Positions 30,105 through 30,977 of a DNA stretch of 30,977 nucleotides are shown one piece after another. The notes below the pieces were generated by a model. It was given only the letters and a program-made list of their open reading frames with translations, did not search any database and had not been told where the DNA came from. The translations under genes were made by a program, and so were the position numbers. How positions within the stretch are numbered: the stretch's first letter is position 1; every line of letters begins with the position of its first letter. This DNA comes from Fibrobacterales bacterium (lineage in GTDB: Bacteria > Fibrobacterota > Fibrobacteria > Fibrobacterales > Fibrobacteraceae): positions 1 through 30,977 of the forward strand of contig BNUP01000014.1 in the NCBI GenBank assembly GCA_025997455.1, in the 5' to 3' direction.

Positions 30105-30977
30105 ATGCCCATAAAACCTAAAAAAATGCCAACGATACTCCCTCCCAAAGACGACTTTGTCTTCAAAATGTTGTTTGGCGAAAAACGGAACATACACCTC
30201 CTCAAAGAATTTCTAAGAGCGGTATTGCACTTAGGTGCGAGTGAACTTAAAACCGTATCCTTAGAGAACACGCACCTCAAAGCGGAATACCTAAAAGACA
30301 AGTTGAACATTCTCGATGTAAAAGCGGAACTCTCAAACGGCAAAATCATAGATATTGAGATACAGGTAGAGCCTTTCCCTGAAATGCGTTCCCGCGTTAC
30401 CTACTACGAATCAAAACTTATCACCGAACAGATAGGCGAAGGCGGTAATTATTCCGAACTAAAGCCTGCCATAAGCATTATCATAGTAAATTACCCGCTG
30501 ATAACGGAATCCAAAAAATGCCACACTCGTTTTCGGATGTTAGAGACGGAAGAGGGATTTTTGTTCAATGATTTGCAAGAGATAAATGTATTGGATTTGA
30601 CTAAAATAGCCACAGAAAAAGATACAGATTTACTGAATTGGCTACAGTTTTTGAAATCGGAGAAGGAGGCAGACTTTATGGCATTAGCAGCAAAAAACCC
30701 AATCATCAAGCAGGCGTATGACACGCTAAAAGTAATCAGTGCAGATAAGAATGCTCGCTATATGTATGAATCGAGGCTAAAAGGCGAACGAGACCAATAC
30801 GCTCGTGAGCACGCCGCCGAGGCAAGGGGTGAGGCTCGGGGTGAGGCAAGGGGCGAATATCGCAAGGCACAATCTACTGCTCGTACTTTGCTGAATGAAG
30901 GAGTGCCACTACACATCATTATCAAATCTACCGGTCTATCACAGTTCGATATAGAGGCACTTGGCAAGGGGACGGTG
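30105..30977 (+). CDS. Rpn family recombination-promoting nuclease / PD-(D/E)XK transposase, partial
   Basis: Open to the window end (291 codons, 3' end missing). The start is typical of the Rpn/PD-(D/E)XK family (PF12784/TIGR01784): LPPKDDFVFKMLFGE, LKEFL-x-AVL, then the catalytic core LDVKAELSNGKIIDIEIQV (Asp, then E-x-Q) and R-x-x-YY-x-S-K-L-x-x-EQI. The C-terminal part has charged EARGEARGEARGEY repeats and a helical tail. Such proteins are DNA endonucleases acting at recombination; they are often multi-copy, which may be why the contig ends here. ATG 30105 is chosen because of the promoter spacing; 30126 is the alternative. Confidence 0.85.
   Translation, partial: MPIKPKKMPTILPPKDDFVFKMLFGEKRNIHLLKEFLRAVLHLGASELKTVSLENTHLKAEYLKDKLNILDVKAELSNGKIIDIEIQVEPFPEMRSRVTYYESKLITEQIGEGGNYSELKPAISIIIVNYPLITESKKCHTRFRMLETEEGFLFNDLQEINVLDLTKIATEKDTDLLNWLQFLKSEKEADFMALAAKNPIIKQAYDTLKVISADKNARYMYESRLKGERDQYAREHAAEARGEARGEARGEYRKAQSTARTLLNEGVPLHIIIKSTGLSQFDIEALGKGTV

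Overview
The window reads as part of a Gram-negative genome of roughly 43% G+C. It carries LPS synthesis (lpxB), two Omp85-type outer-membrane proteins, lipoproteins and flagellar rod genes. Secreted FGE-like paralogues, long K/E/D-rich protein tails, an Rpn-type nuclease and promoters of the form TTGACA-N17-TATATT suggest a member of the FCB superphylum, possibly a Fibrobacterota (Fibromonadales-like) gut bacterium. That placement is from general family knowledge only; no search was run. Both window ends lie in repetitive sequence (a duplicated hairpin element on the left, an Rpn-family gene on the right), so this may be a whole contig that broke at repeats.

Layout. 1-408: two copies of a 149-bp hairpin-bearing repeat with the last codons of a COG2509-like FAD dehydrogenase. 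409-2184: adk, tRNA-Cys, a palindrome-rich gap and a HEXXH protein of the CJM1_0395 type. 2285-4653: a scarred locus with a hairpin element, an ISAs1 transposase remnant, the tail of a lost FGE-like gene, one intact FGE-like gene and a copy broken by an out-of-frame deletion. 4718-8489: an apparent operon rpsF-rpsR-rplI-nifA-like-ubiA/mqnP-like-small membrane protein behind a clear promoter. 8479-10085 (minus): miaA-rsmE. 10157-10334: tRNA-Gly with promoter and terminator. 10618-15802: a secreted charged-tail protein, bamA and a Gfo/Idh/MocA oxidoreductase. 15936-17626 (minus): flgB-flgC-unknown-fliE. 17875-21325: ribBA, a nuoE with an FN3-like extension, and galE. 21443-21592: an IS1 InsA remnant facing a short lpxB. 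21623-28736 (minus): lpxB, a penicillin-binding protein, two lipoproteins, a TamA/Omp85-like protein and a pentapeptide-repeat lipoprotein. 28936-29998 (minus): small unknown genes and a fragment. 30105-end: a partial Rpn nuclease.

The gene content is envelope biogenesis (bamA, TamA-like, lpxB, PBP, lipoproteins), translation and tRNA modification (S6, S18, L9, rsmE, miaA, tRNAs), cofactors (ribBA, quinone prenyltransferase) and regulation (sigma-54 activator).

The most unusual signal is intergenic. Seven genes lacking a Shine-Dalgarno are preceded 6-10 nt before the start codon by TTTCTAYCTT, usually downstream of a mosaic of short shared modules (CAACTTTACACTTT, CCTGCACYGCCRAGTTT, CACACCCTATACCC). 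The same spacing is seen for TTTCTATATT at miaA and the Rpn gene, which suggests a leaderless-type promoter architecture. Other structure includes three REP-like GGGCGG palindromes, a 57-60-bp repeat inverted between 11.7 and 30.0 kb, and deletion scars at IS remnants.
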